Origin: an uncultured Planctomycetales bacterium
GTDB taxonomy: Bacteria > Planctomycetota > Planctomycetia > Pirellulales > S012-138
Assembly (NCBI GenBank): GCA_937982665.1
Contig: CALJLD010000049.1
Location: 1 to 64,000 of the forward strand
Direction of reading: 5' to 3'
DNA: 64,000 bases
A program made the translations under genes and the position numbers. Below, one piece after another: positions 36,331 through 46,035 of the stretch (positions are counted from its first letter, which is position 1; each line of letters opens with the position of its first letter). Below the pieces are notes generated by a model. That model was given only the letters and a program-made list of their open reading frames with translations. It was not told where the DNA came from and made no database searches.

Positions 36331-39276
36331 TCAGACTTCCGCCGGCGTGACTTCGCTATCTGTTGTTAGTCGGCGGATCGTTGCGAATAACGTGCGCCGA
36401 TCGATGGGCTTAAGCGCGTGCTCATCGCAGCCAGCCTCCAGGCAGCGTTTGCGATCTGAGGCCATGCCGTTAGCTGTAAGTGCGACAATGGGGAGTTGGT
36501 AGCCGGCCGCGCGCAACGCCCGTGTGGCCTCAACCCCGTCCATGACGGGCATTTGCATATCCATCAGGATCAAATCATACGGATTGCCCTCGCTTAATTG
36601 AGCGAGGGCATCCTCATGCGCCAGCTTGCCATTCTCAACGATAGTCACATCGGCGCCGGCTTTCTTTAGCACGAACTCAATCAATCGTTGGCTGTCGACA
36701 CTGTCTTCGGCCAAAAGTATGCGCGTACCTGCGGGCAGCTTGCCATCCACGCTTCCGGTGTTTGTTGGCTTTGTCTCATTCTTCCCATCGCCGGCGAGAT
36801 CTTCGTTGACTTCCCCCGCATCGATGGTCGCCCGGAACGTTGTGCCAACTCCGAGCTCGGAAGAATGCACAGTGACGTTACCACCCAATGCCTTGGCCAA
36901 ACGGCGACTGATGGTGAGTCCTAAGCCCGTCCCGCCAAAATTGCGCGTCGTTGAGGAATCCGCCTGGCTGAACGGGCGAAACAACGTACCGATCTGCTCT
37001 TGCGTCATCCCGATTCCGGTGTCGGTCACGTCAAACACCAGCTGATTTGCCAGGCCAGAGTCCCACTTTGCCGTCAACGTGACGCTGCCGTCAGTCGTGA
37101 ATTTGATCGCATTGCCGATGAGGTTGACCAGGATCTGTTTGAGCCTCGTCGGATCGGTCTTGATTGCGTTGGGGATACACCCATCTTGGCTGACAATGAG
37201 CTTCAAGCCTTTTGATCTGGCGCGCTCCCGCATGAGTTCTTCCACATCCTCCATCAGCACCAGAGGATCAGTTGTAACTGCCTCCATGGTCATGCTACCG
37301 GCTTCAATCTTTGAGAGATCAAGAATGTCATTGATCACAGCCAAGAGATGATTTCCGTTGCGCTTAATCGTATCCAACATCTCTACCCGGCGATCGCCCT
37401 CGACTTGCTCACCTTCCTCCAGCAAGATCTCGGTGTAACCCAGGATTGACGTCATCGGCGTACGGATTTCATGGCTCATATTGGCCAGGAAGTCCGTCTT
37501 GGCGCGGTTCGCCGTTTCCGCCGAGGCTCTTGCGGTCTCCAACTCGTTAGCTTTGTGTTCAAGTTCGATCGCGGTTTGCTCAACTTTGGCGCGCGTTTCA
37601 GCCAGATTGTAAACGGTTTGCCTGAGTTCCTGTTCGGATCGCTCTTTTGCACGTTGAGCTTTCCAACCTTCGATGAAGGTCGCACACGTACTCAGGAACG
37701 GAGTTAACGGTTCAATAACATTCAGCGAGAATCCTTCCGGAGCGTTGGCCAGGCAAAGCGTTCCCACAACTTGCTGGCCTCGTTTGACGGGGATTCCCAG
37801 GAAGTTTTCGATAGGAGGATGCCCAACAGGCAGCCCTTTAGCGCGAGGGTCGGTTGCCGCCTCGTTGGCGACAATAACCTGTCCATCCAAAACGGTCCGT
37901 CCAAAGAGATTGTCCAGGTCCCCAAGTAACAAGCCCGAAGGTGCATGCTGTTTGTAGAATTCGTCCGCGTTTGGCAACCAATGAAAGTTTGTCACGGCAT
38001 GAAGCTGGAGCTGTGGGTCTCCATTCGCACCCGGTACAGTCTCGGCGATGAATCCAAATTCGCTTCCTGTTAAATCCAATGCGTACGACAACACAGTTGT
38101 TAGCAATTCTTTGGGGTCAACTCCGTTGATGAATTGCTCGTGTGCATCAGTCAGTGCGTGAAGCAACCGCGAATGCTTCTGGTTCTGTTCCTCAAGTTGC
38201 ACTCGTTGAGAGACGTCTGTGACCGTGGCCAACGCGATCGGCTTGCTTTCATGTTCCACGCAGGCCAGGCCAACTTCAAGCGAGATAGATTCCCCCTTCT
38301 TGGTGATTCCCATCACGATACTACGTGTGCCCATCGGCCGCATTGTGCCATCGGACAAATACCTGCGCACGAGCGCGTCATGTTTCGGGCGAATACTATC
38401 CGGCACGAGTTGGTTGAGTCGCAGCCCAATCAACTCATCCGTGTCATAGCCAAAGATATTCGCAAGCGCTGGGTTGGAGTGCCGAATGATGCCCTCTGCG
38501 TCAACCAGCAGAATGCCATTTGGCGAAGACTTGATGGTTTGCGACAGGAACGACTCCAAACGTTCCCCGCGGTCTTGCGAGGCTAGAAACTTCTTCCCCA
38601 GTGTATGCCCGTACCAGAGCACGCCGATAACAATCAATACAACCGCGACAGCAATTGCCAGTTCACCAATCCACAGCGCGTACGCCTCGTCAAACTGCTC
38701 ATTGAGTGCTTGCTGTTGGCTATCCTGTGCCAGCTGAACCAAAGAACCCACATGAGTTTGAATCTTCGCGAGATCCGCGTCCATCAATGCCATGGATTCC
38801 GCTGCGGCATTCTCATTGCCGACTTGAAAGTTCGCCAAAACCGCCATCGCGTGGGCATGCATTGAATTCTCAGTTCGGGCGACATGGTCCAATCTCCCAA
38901 GGAAGGAACTGGCGTTGGCAGTTGACCACTGATGCGGCGCCGGACCGATGGACTGTCGAACATCTTTGAGCTTCGCTGCAAACGCCTGATGTGCTTCGTT
39001 CAGGTCTTGCCGTTGCTGGTCCGGGTCGGCCGTCAAAAACACATTGTTGCCGGGCGCGTTAACGGCAATCGCCGCAGGGCCCAAGGCCGAGAATTGAGAA
39101 ATCTGATCGGCCCAGCCACGGTTGGATTCAACGGAAGAAGTGTAATTCGTTCGCGATACATGTCCCAACGCAAGACTGATAATAATGGTTGCCAAATCAA
39201 TCGTCGCCAAGACGAAATAGACTCGGTGCCAGCGCGGGGTGCGGCCCTGCTGCCCGATTTGTGCGAAATCGATCAT
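36331..39276 (-). CDS. Hybrid sensor histidine kinase (PAS-GAF-HisKA-HATPase-receiver)
   Basis: 981 residues. Two membrane segments (about 18-42 and 205-228) bracket a periplasmic four-helix-like sensor. A PAS domain (about 250-360; SPNGILLVDAEGIIRHSNPA) and a GAF domain (about 385-545) follow, then a coiled coil. HisKA has the phosphorylated His in NMSHEIRTPMTSILGYTEI (near residue 601). The ATPase domain shows the G boxes DTGIGM and GTGLGLTIS. A C-terminal receiver has the phospho-acceptor Asp in DLILMDMQMPVMDG (near 905) and the conserved LKP lysine. No response regulator is adjacent. Confidence 0.93.
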   Translation of the reverse strand: MIDFAQIGQQGRTPRWHRVYFVLATIDLATIIISLALGHVSRTNYTSSVESNRGWADQISQFSALGPAAIAVNAPGNNVFLTADPDQQRQDLNEAHQAFAAKLKDVRQSIGPAPHQWSTANASSFLGRLDHVARTENSMHAHAMAVLANFQVGNENAAAESMALMDADLAKIQTHVGSLVQLAQDSQQQALNEQFDEAYALWIGELAIAVAVVLIVIGVLWYGHTLGKKFLASQDRGERLESFLSQTIKSSPNGILLVDAEGIIRHSNPALANIFGYDTDELIGLRLNQLVPDSIRPKHDALVRRYLSDGTMRPMGTRSIVMGITKKGESISLEVGLACVEHESKPIALATVTDVSQRVQLEEQNQKHSRLLHALTDAHEQFINGVDPKELLTTVLSYALDLTGSEFGFIAETVPGANGDPQLQLHAVTNFHWLPNADEFYKQHAPSGLLLGDLDNLFGRTVLDGQVIVANEAATDPRAKGLPVGHPPIENFLGIPVKRGQQVVGTLCLANAPEGFSLNVIEPLTPFLSTCATFIEGWKAQRAKERSEQELRQTVYNLAETRAKVEQTAIELEHKANELETARASAETANRAKTDFLANMSHEIRTPMTSILGYTEILLEEGEQVEGDRRVEMLDTIKRNGNHLLAVINDILDLSKIEAGSMTMEAVTTDPLVLMEDVEELMRERARSKGLKLIVSQDGCIPNAIKTDPTRLKQILVNLIGNAIKFTTDGSVTLTAKWDSGLANQLVFDVTDTGIGMTQEQIGTLFRPFSQADSSTTRNFGGTGLGLTISRRLAKALGGNVTVHSSELGVGTTFRATIDAGEVNEDLAGDGKNETKPTNTGSVDGKLPAGTRILLAEDSVDSQRLIEFVLKKAGADVTIVENGKLAHEDALAQLSEGNPYDLILMDMQMPVMDGVEATRALRAAGYQLPIVALTANGMASDRKRCLEAGCDEHALKPIDRRTLFATIRRLTTDSEVTPAEV

Positions 39277-39454
39277 TGCTAATGCGAATCACTTGGCGCG
39301 AGAAAAGTGTGCCAACTCCAAAGCTTAGGTTGTCCGCAGCGCGCGGTTTCGCAACACACCTGCACATTTATGCAACCTAAGACAACCAACGCTGGATTGC
39401 GTTCAAAACCCAATGCTGCCGCAGCTTGTTCCCAACTGCCGATCTGCGCAAACT

Positions 39455-40576
39455 TCAATCCGCGTTCCAGCCCGCTTGCTTCTTGCGATGAAAATCCGCA
39501 AACACACTCTGCGTAATCGCTTCGCGGGCGTCTCGCATCAACCTCTGATAATACGTCAGGTTGTGCGCCGTCAGCAGGATCGGCCCCAGCATCTCGTCAG
39601 CCATAAACAGATGCCGCAAATAGCCACGGCTATGCTGACAAGCGGGGCAGGGACAGCCTTCTTCAAGCGGTGATTGGTCGCGCTCGTGGCACTTGTTCCG
39701 CAAGCGGATGGGGCCGGTGTCGGAATACGCCAGTGCGTTGCGTCCATTGCGGGTTGGCAACACACAGTCAAACATGTCAACGCCCTGCGCGATTGCTTCA
39801 AGCAAATCCCACGGCTGCCCAACTCCCATCAAATAACGGGGCTTCGCTGGTGGCAACACCGAAGTACACTCGCGCAGGATGTGATACATCTGCTCCGGCG
39901 TCTCGCCCACGCTGAGACCACCGATCGCATAGCCATCGAAATCAAAATCCAGCAAACGCTGAGAACATTCAATTCGCATGGCCGGATCCAGGCCGCCTTG
40001 CACAATTCCAAACTGCGCCTGATGCGGTTGCGCGGCCTTGTGATGGGCTGCTCTCGCGCGCTTGGCCCACAGAATTGTGCGCTCCACCGCTTCACGGATT
40101 TGCTCCGGCGAGCTTGGCAGCCGGACCACGTGGTCCAGCACCATGGCGATATCGCTCCCCAGCGCGGCTTGGATCTCAACAGCCCGCTCGGGCGTTAGGT
40201 TGAGCAGTGCGCCATCAATGTGCGAACGAAACTTGGCGCCCTCATCATCGATCTTGACGATCTTTGCCAGGCTGAAGATTTGAAACCCGCCACTGTCGGT
40301 CAAGATCGGCGCTGGCCAGCCCATGAACGTATGCAGGCCGCCAAACTCGGCGATGATGTCCTCACCCGGCCGCAAAGCCAGGTGATAGGTATTCCCCAAG
40401 ACAATTTCCGCGCCGGTCGCCTGAACGCCAGGCACATCAATGCCTTTGACCGTGGCAACAGTTCCCACCGGCATGAAAGCTGGCGTTTGCACCGCACCAT
40501 GTGCCGTGCGGAATTCTCCCCGCCGCGCGGAGGTTTGTGAATCTTCGGCCTGAACATGAAACAAAAACGCGGACAT
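39455..40576 (-). CDS. tgt: tRNA-guanine transglycosylase Tgt
   Basis: 373 residues from the ATG at 40576; the frame extends to 40663 but MSAFLFHVQAED fits the family start. The catalytic Asp is in LTDSGGFQIFS and the nucleophile Asp in MFDCVLPTRNGR. The zinc site reads CPCPAC with the later His of LTAHN. Tgt exchanges G34 of tRNAs with GUN anticodons for preQ1 on the way to queuosine. With queC it gives two steps of this pathway in the window. Confidence 0.95.
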   Translation of the reverse strand: MSAFLFHVQAEDSQTSARRGEFRTAHGAVQTPAFMPVGTVATVKGIDVPGVQATGAEIVLGNTYHLALRPGEDIIAEFGGLHTFMGWPAPILTDSGGFQIFSLAKIVKIDDEGAKFRSHIDGALLNLTPERAVEIQAALGSDIAMVLDHVVRLPSSPEQIREAVERTILWAKRARAAHHKAAQPHQAQFGIVQGGLDPAMRIECSQRLLDFDFDGYAIGGLSVGETPEQMYHILRECTSVLPPAKPRYLMGVGQPWDLLEAIAQGVDMFDCVLPTRNGRNALAYSDTGPIRLRNKCHERDQSPLEEGCPCPACQHSRGYLRHLFMADEMLGPILLTAHNLTYYQRLMRDAREAITQSVFADFHRKKQAGWNAD

Positions 40577-40830
40577 GCGGCGATTGTACGCATCACTGCT
40601 ACGAATGCGATGGGGCTTCAGCCGATGGCCGACTCGATCCGCACCGTGATGTTCGGCGGGCAAGACCGAATCACAGCCTGCAGCTTCTTAGCGCTCAGTC
40701 CAACTACGGGCCATCGACTGCGCACCCCAGCGAAACGTCATGTTGACTGAATACCGTCTGCGCGGGAACACCGACAGGAGGGAACGCATGAACCACGTAG
40801 GCCAATCCAGCCACTTCGCGATAGCACCAC

Positions 40831-41652
40831 CTATCCAACGGCGGCAAGGCATCGCTTCAGGTATGCGATGCTCTCACTCGCGATCTTCTCCGCGCCGGGC
40901 GAATAGTCAAAGACCTCGACGCTGACCCAACCGTCATAGCTCGTGACTTCGAGCGCCTTGAGAATTGGCTCGAATTCCAGTTCGCCCATGCCGGGTCCCA
41001 ACAGGTTCGGGTCGTTGGCGTGGAAGTGGGCGAGTTGATCGGCATGCATCGCAATGATTGCCGGAATCGCTTGCTGCTCGGTTGTCATCGCTTTGCAGTC
41101 AAGGTGCAGCCGACAATGAGGATGGTCAATCGTGTCAATCAGTCGGCTCGCTTCGTCCGCGGTGTTGAGAAAGTTGCCTTCCTGCGGACCAAGCGGTTCT
41201 ACGGCCAAGACGACGTCACACTTCTCGCACTCCGGCATGATTTGCCCAAACACTTCCGCGGCATATGCCATCCCGTCTTTGTTGCTGACGCCATCTGCCA
41301 GGTTTCTCTGCTGGGGCGAACCAAAGACCATCACGCTGCCACCCAACTCACCGCACAAGCGCGCCAGGTCAATCAGATACTCGGCCGTTCGCTGGCGAAC
41401 CTCGGCATCGGGACTGGTTAGATGCAGGCCTTCGGTTTGGGCCAAGAGCCAATGCAATCCAACGACCGTTAAGCCGGACGACTGGCATGCCGAGCGCAAT
41501 TCCTTGATTTGCGCCTTCGTGATTTGCCGGGCATCCTTGTTGAGCGTGAAGGGAGCAATCTCCAAGCCTGTGTAGCCGCAGTCCGCGACCAGGTCGGCAA
41601 CTTCCCGGATTGGCATATCCCCAAACGTTTCATTACAAATCGCGAGTTTCAT
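40831..41652 (-). CDS. Sugar phosphate isomerase/epimerase-like TIM barrel
   Basis: 273 residues. The protein has the AP-endonuclease-2/xylose-isomerase-like barrel: MKLAICNETFGDMPIREVAD at the start, GYTGLEIAPF, a central VLAVEPLGPQEGNFLN with the metal Glu, LHLDCKAM and HFHANDPNLLGPG with metal ligands, and VSVEVFDYS near the end. The substrate cannot be read; such enzymes act on sugars or inositols. The gene may share a transcript with a short open stretch just upstream (41698-41884). Confidence 0.85.
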   Translation of the reverse strand: MKLAICNETFGDMPIREVADLVADCGYTGLEIAPFTLNKDARQITKAQIKELRSACQSSGLTVVGLHWLLAQTEGLHLTSPDAEVRQRTAEYLIDLARLCGELGGSVMVFGSPQQRNLADGVSNKDGMAYAAEVFGQIMPECEKCDVVLAVEPLGPQEGNFLNTADEASRLIDTIDHPHCRLHLDCKAMTTEQQAIPAIIAMHADQLAHFHANDPNLLGPGMGELEFEPILKALEVTSYDGWVSVEVFDYSPGAEKIASESIAYLKRCLAAVG

Positions 41653-41697
41653 GTGGGTAATTTACTCGTCCAACTGCCGTCCGCATAGCCACCGACC

Positions 41698-41884
41698 TCA
41701 ACGCGGCAGGTTCTGCTTAAATTCGCTCCAAGGGTACGTCGCCGGAACAAGCTTACCTGCCGGCTGAGGAATTACCCAATGCACTGCCACCTCGACGCCG
41801 CGCAGATGATCGCGTAATGTTGAGCAACCAACTTCGCCCAGCTTGCCAGCTTGCGTTGGTACGGAACTGAGAATTGGCCGAGTC
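41698..41884 (-). pseudogene. Possible short gene or gene remnant upstream of the isomerase-like gene
   Basis: An open frame of about 61 codons ends at a TGA (41698-41700), 45 bases before the isomerase-like start. Its end reads like real protein (VAVHWVIPQPAGKLVPATYP and then WSEFKQNLPR). There is no ATG; only in-frame GTG codons inside could serve as starts. Either a small gene with an unusual start or the C-terminal remnant of a broken one. Confidence 0.25.
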
Positions 41885-41908
41885 TGTTACTGTTCTCCAA
41901 GACACGTG

Positions 41909-42955
41909 ATGATCGATACGATTTACGAGTGGTACGATCAGGGCGTTGCGCGGATCAACTCGCCGACAATCGCATCGCTTGTCCTGTTGGTGGGCGTGGC
42001 CTGCCTGGTGTTGGGCGGCCGCTGGCTGGTGAATGGTTCTGTGGCACTGGCCAAACGCTTGGGCATTTCCACGCTGATTGTTGGACTGACTGTTGTGGCC
42101 TTTGGGACAAGTTCGCCTGAGTTGGCGTTCAACCTGATTGCCGCAATCAACAACAACACCGGACTGAGCTTCGGCAATGTGATTGGCTCCAACATTGCCA
42201 ACATTGGTTTGGTCTTGGCGCTCTCGGCCATCACGGCACCGCTTGTAATTCAGCGCCGCGTGCTGACCAAAGAACTCCCCTGGCTGATGTTGATCAGCTT
42301 GGCGACTATCGTGCTGGCGTTAACTCCGCCGCATATCGAGGTCAGTCGTAACTTAGAGTTCGGTTTTGCACGGCTGGATGGAATCATTTATCTGGGATCC
42401 TTCGTGCTGTTCTTGATTATGTGGTTCCGCATGGCCAGAAGTGATGCGCGCGGCACGCTGCTTCCCGCGGAAAAAGAAGTCCTGGGCGAAGACCCGCCCG
42501 GCTCGCTTATTGTGGCAGGCTTGCTGGTTGTGCTTGGCTTATCTTTGTTGATGGCCGGAGGAAAAGCCGCGGAAGTTGGCGCGGTTAAGCTGGCGGAGAT
42601 GTTCAACGTTAGCGAAGCCGTGATTGGTTTGACCATTGTCGCTATCGCAACGAGCTTACCCGAAGCGATCGCATCTATCACAGCTTGCCGAGCCGGTCAT
42701 ACAGACCTGGCGGTGGGCAACGTCATCGGCAGCAACATCTTCAATCTGGTGTTGGTGCTGGGCATTACCAGCACGGTCAAGCCGCTTGCCATCCCGTCCG
42801 AGAACGGCTGGTTTGACTTGATCTTGATGAATGTGCTGACGCTGGTTGTCTTGCTCTTGGCTTGGGTGCGCGGTTTGAAAATACGCCGCAATGATGGGCT
42901 GTTTTTGTTGCTGACGTACGTGGCGTTTTTGCTTTACCGCACGCTTTCAGCTTAG
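41909..42955 (+). CDS. Sodium/calcium exchanger (CaCA family, YrbG-like)
   Basis: 348 residues from the ATG at 41909; the frame opens at 41843 but that N-terminus is polar. About ten membrane segments are visible. The two inverted alpha repeats that form the ion site are clear: GTSSPELAFNL with GNVIGSNIANIG, and ATSLPEAIASITA with GNVIGSNIFNLVL. The protein exchanges calcium for sodium or protons across the inner membrane. The ribosome site is not obvious. A terminator for the opposite gene lies just after the stop. Confidence 0.92.
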   Translation: MIDTIYEWYDQGVARINSPTIASLVLLVGVACLVLGGRWLVNGSVALAKRLGISTLIVGLTVVAFGTSSPELAFNLIAAINNNTGLSFGNVIGSNIANIGLVLALSAITAPLVIQRRVLTKELPWLMLISLATIVLALTPPHIEVSRNLEFGFARLDGIIYLGSFVLFLIMWFRMARSDARGTLLPAEKEVLGEDPPGSLIVAGLLVVLGLSLLMAGGKAAEVGAVKLAEMFNVSEAVIGLTIVAIATSLPEAIASITACRAGHTDLAVGNVIGSNIFNLVLVLGITSTVKPLAIPSENGWFDLILMNVLTLVVLLLAWVRGLKIRRNDGLFLLLTYVAFLLYRTLSA

Positions 42956-42981
42956 TTGGGAAGGAAGAGGAGCCTGCAAGC

Positions 42982-43014
42982 AAAAAAAAACGGCCGCCGA
43001 CAAGTCGGCGACCG
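42982..43014 (-). terminator. Rho-independent terminator of the thioredoxin-like gene
   Basis: On the minus strand a GC-rich stem (CGG-N-CGCCGAC/GTCGGCG-N-CCG, 42991-43014) is followed by nine T (the A run 42982-42990 on the plus strand). This is the clearest intrinsic terminator in the window. It ends the gene at 43046-43660. Confidence 0.85.
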
Positions 43015-43045
43015 TTCGAGTGTTTAGCTTTGCCAAGCGAAGCTA

Positions 43046-43660
43046 TTATTTGGCTTCGTATTGGATTCCGCAGCCTTGCGGGCGGGTTTCTTTCTTCTCG
43101 ACACCTTCGCCGGCGAGCACGGCGTCAACAGCGGTCTTCAAGTAGGTCTTCGAAACGCGGGATGCATCCATTTGGTTGTCATCAAACGCGCCCATGTATG
43201 CGATCTTGCGGTCGCCGTCCAGCAGGAAAACTTCTGGAGTTACGCTTGAGCCATAAGCTCGCGCGATCTCTTGGCTTTCGTCATACAGGTAAGGGAAGTT
43301 GAAGCCCTTCTCGGCGGAACGTTCTTTCATGGCCGGCATCTTGTCGGCTTCAATGTTGTTGACGTTAATGGCGACGACTCTTACGCCTTTGGCTTCGTAC
43401 TCTTTAGCGAAAGCAATGAAGCGGTCTTCATTGGCCACCGCGACAGGGCAGTGGTTGCAAGTGAAGATTACGACAACCGCCTTGGCGTCCTTCAAATCCG
43501 CCAGGCTGTGTTTGTTGTCATCTGTGCCGGGCAGGGTTTCCCAAGCGGGAGCGGCATCGCCAATCGAAAGGACTGTGTTGAATTCACCAGCTGGGACAGG
43601 TGCTGCCACGAAGGTGAAAGCCGCGGCGCAAACGGCCGCCAGTGCGAGAAATCGAGTCAT
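43046..43660 (-). CDS. Secreted thioredoxin-like (AhpC/TSA-related) protein
   Basis: 204 residues from the ATG at 43660, which has GGAGAG six bases upstream; an ATG at 43672 would place that site inside the gene. The signal peptide is LALAAVCAAAFTFVAAPVPA. The redoxin domain holds the active site FTCNHCPVA (CxxC), followed by FIAFAKEYEAKGVRVVAIN and VTPEVFLLD with the cis-Pro. Such exported proteins act in disulfide or peroxide chemistry of the periplasm. The gene ends at a strong intrinsic terminator and has a hairpin in its leader. Confidence 0.88.
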   Translation of the reverse strand: MTRFLALAAVCAAAFTFVAAPVPAGEFNTVLSIGDAAPAWETLPGTDDNKHSLADLKDAKAVVVIFTCNHCPVAVANEDRFIAFAKEYEAKGVRVVAINVNNIEADKMPAMKERSAEKGFNFPYLYDESQEIARAYGSSVTPEVFLLDGDRKIAYMGAFDDNQMDASRVSKTYLKTAVDAVLAGEGVEKKETRPQGCGIQYEAK

Positions 43661-43694
43661 GAAACTCTCCATGCGTAAGAAATCTGGGTGAATG

Positions 43695-43717
43695 CCGTCC
43701 AAGAAATCCCTGGACGG
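43695..43717 (-). promoter_or_regulatory. Leader hairpin of the thioredoxin-like gene
   Basis: Perfect seven-base stem CCGTCCA/TGGACGG with a nine-base loop, about 35 bases upstream of the start codon. It may be a regulatory leader structure or an operator; nothing identifies a ligand or regulator. Confidence 0.35.
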
Positions 43718-44032
43718 AACTGCGTTCAGCGGTGAACAAACGCCAGCGAATGCCTCGTGTTCAACTCATTCGCATCGGCTGAAGTTAGTAGTTAATAGTG
43801 CCGCTTAAGGGCGAGAACTTCAAGTGGCGGCAAAGTGCGATGCGACTGGGCCAGACGAATCGCGGCCTAAGAACTCGCGTGCTGGCACCCTTTGGCACCG
43901 GATTCGCCAACGCGAATCGCCGCTTCCCCCAAGTGACTGCCATTCTGACAGGGGAATTCCGCATCGGTCTACTGTTGAGATGCAATCACGGAAGTGCTTG
44001 TCTGAGAACACCTTGCGCCCTGGCTAGCTTTG

Positions 44033-44048
44033 CGGCACGGCACTTGCC
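44033..44048 (+). promoter_or_regulatory. Candidate sigma-54 promoter upstream of groEL1
   Basis: GGCAC at 44034-44038 and TTGC at 44044-44047 have the five-base gap required between the -24 and -12 elements. The outer bases differ from the consensus (C for T at both ends). It lies about 185 bases before the groEL1 start. A chance match is possible. Confidence 0.25.
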
Positions 44049-44233
44049 ATATATGCGGCCCAATTGGAAGGCGACTGCCGTTCTGTCTGGTGGTCCACAT
44101 CCATACCTGAGCCAGATTCTCAACCAAAATTCTAGCTGCCGAATGACGCGAGCGAGTTGCCAGCTGGTGCTGGCGGAAGCAATCGGAAAGCGTCCCGGCG
44201 ATTCCCAAAAGATCCACTCGGAGGAATTCCACC

Positions 44234-45949
44234 GTGGCAAAGCAAATGGTCTTTGATGAAGAAGCCCGCGCCCCCCTGGCCGCCGGCGTTGGCAAATTGG
44301 CGAAAGCCGTTCGCAGCACGCTGGGGCCCCGCGGCCGCAACGCAATCTTGGACAAAGGTTGGGGCTCGCCCAAGATCACCAAGGACGGCGTGACGGTTGC
44401 CGAAGACATCGACCTGGACGACCCGTACGAAAACTTGGGCGCTCAGCTGGTCAAGGAAGCCGCCAGCAAGACCAATGATGTTGCCGGTGACGGCACCACT
44501 ACCGCCACCGTTTTGGCGGAAGCCATCTATCGGGAAGGTCTGAAGATGATTGCGGCCGGCGCTGACGCCATGGCCCTGTCTCGCGGCATCCATGCGGCCA
44601 CAGAAAAGGTCGTCGAAGCGATCGGCAAGATGGCCACCAAGATCAATGAGAAGGCCAAGACCGAGATCAAGCAGGTCGCCGCTATCGCTGGAAACAACGA
44701 CACGACAATTGGCGATGTCCTGGCGGAAGCCTTTCTCAAGGTTGGCAAAGATGGCGTCATCACCGTTGAAGAAGGCCGCAGTGCCGAGACGTATGTGGAT
44801 GTTGTCGAAGGCATGCAGTTTGATCGCGGTTTTCTTTCGCCGCACTTCGTCACAAACGAAGACGATCAAACGGTCGAGTTCGAGAACGCCTTTTTCCTGA
44901 TCTACGAGGAAAAGATCTCCAACGCCAAGAACCTGGTGCCGGTGTTGGAAGCCGTGAGCAAAGCCGGCAAGCCGCTGGTGATTATCGCCGAGGACATCGA
45001 AGGCGAAGCCCTGGCGACTTTGGTTGTGAACAAGCTGCGTGGCATCTTGCAAATCGCCGCGGTCAAGGCTCCCGGTTATGGCGATCGCCGCAAGGCCATG
45101 TTGGGTGACATCGCCGTGTTGACCGGCGGTGAAGCCATCTTCAAGGACTTGGGAATTGATCTCGAATCGGTCCGTATTGACAACCTTGGCAAGGCCAAGA
45201 AGGTCTTAATCTCGAGCGACAAGACGACGATCGTCGGTGGCGGCGGCAGCAAAGACGCCATCAACGGCCGCGTTGATCAGATCCGTCGCGAGATCGAGTC
45301 CACTGATAGCGACTACGATCGCGAGAAACTGCAAGAACGCCTGGCCAAGCTGGCCGGTGGCGTTGCTCAGATCAACTGTGGCGCCGCGACAGAAACCGAA
45401 ATGAAAGAGCGCAAAGCTCTGCTGGAAGATGCCAAGTCTGCCACGCAAGCCGCGTTGGAAGAAGGCATTGTCCCCGGCGGCGGTGTTGCTCTCATCCGCT
45501 GCGAAAAGGCCATCGACAAGCTCGACCTGGAAGGCGACGAAGCCATGGGTGCAAAGATTGTCGGCAATGTGCTGCACTACCCGTTGCGGTACATCGCGGA
45601 GAACGCCGGCCTGGACGGTGCCGTGGTTGTTAATCGTGTTCGTCAGCTCAAAGCCAAGAACGAAGGCTATGACGCCGACGGCGATCGCTATGGCGACATG
45701 ATTTCTTTTGGCATTGTTGATCCGGCCAAAGTCACACGCACCGCGCTGCAAAACGCAGCCAGCGTTGCGGCCCTGCTGCTGACCACGGATTCCCTCATCA
45801 CGGAAATCCCGAAGGAAGAGGAAGACGAAGGCGGCCACCACGATCATGACCACGGAATGGGTGGCATGGGCGGAATGGGCGGCGGCATGGGTGGAATGGG
45901 AGGCATGGGCGGCATGGACATGGGTGCAATGGGCGGCATGGGCTTCTAG
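44234..45949 (+). CDS. groEL: Chaperonin GroEL, copy 1, with His-rich GGM tail
   Basis: 571 residues from a GTG with GGAGG eleven bases upstream. All chaperonin hallmarks are present: GVTVAEDIDL, the ATP motif DVAGDGTTTATVLAEAI, the apical-domain block VEGMQFDRGFLSPHFVTN and the second nucleotide block near GGVALIRCEKA. The tail is long: HHDHDHG and then many GGM repeats. The GGM tail is the classical form that lines the cavity; the His/Asp patch could bind metal. groES follows 86 bases later and a second groEL after that. Confidence 0.96.
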   Translation: MAKQMVFDEEARAPLAAGVGKLAKAVRSTLGPRGRNAILDKGWGSPKITKDGVTVAEDIDLDDPYENLGAQLVKEAASKTNDVAGDGTTTATVLAEAIYREGLKMIAAGADAMALSRGIHAATEKVVEAIGKMATKINEKAKTEIKQVAAIAGNNDTTIGDVLAEAFLKVGKDGVITVEEGRSAETYVDVVEGMQFDRGFLSPHFVTNEDDQTVEFENAFFLIYEEKISNAKNLVPVLEAVSKAGKPLVIIAEDIEGEALATLVVNKLRGILQIAAVKAPGYGDRRKAMLGDIAVLTGGEAIFKDLGIDLESVRIDNLGKAKKVLISSDKTTIVGGGGSKDAINGRVDQIRREIESTDSDYDREKLQERLAKLAGGVAQINCGAATETEMKERKALLEDAKSATQAALEEGIVPGGGVALIRCEKAIDKLDLEGDEAMGAKIVGNVLHYPLRYIAENAGLDGAVVVNRVRQLKAKNEGYDADGDRYGDMISFGIVDPAKVTRTALQNAASVAALLLTTDSLITEIPKEEEDEGGHHDHDHGMGGMGGMGGGMGGMGGMGGMDMGAMGGMGF

Positions 45950-46035
45950 TCACTCGCTCCGTAACCCCCATCAACAATCAACACCCGCATTCAACACACA
46001 ACCAACAACTCACAACGTTGACAAGGAAATAACCT

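Larger units (their letters stand above)
43661..44233. other. Divergent intergenic region upstream of groEL1
   Basis: About 570 bases between the thioredoxin-like gene and groEL1. It holds a perfect hairpin CCGTCCA/TGGACGG (43695-43701, 43711-43717) in the thioredoxin leader and a sigma-54-like pair (see 44033-44048). No CIRCE element (TTAGCACTC-N9-GAGTGCTAA) and no gene is seen. Confidence 0.5.

Noticed and set aside
43661..44233. CIRCE/HrcA operator upstream of groEL1
   Set aside because: I looked for TTAGCACTC with its inverted partner and found none in the gap; nothing close enough to report.
45840..45949. Short tandem repeat at the groEL1 3' end as a mobile or variable element
   Set aside because: It encodes the ordinary GGM tail of a chaperonin and needs no other explanation.
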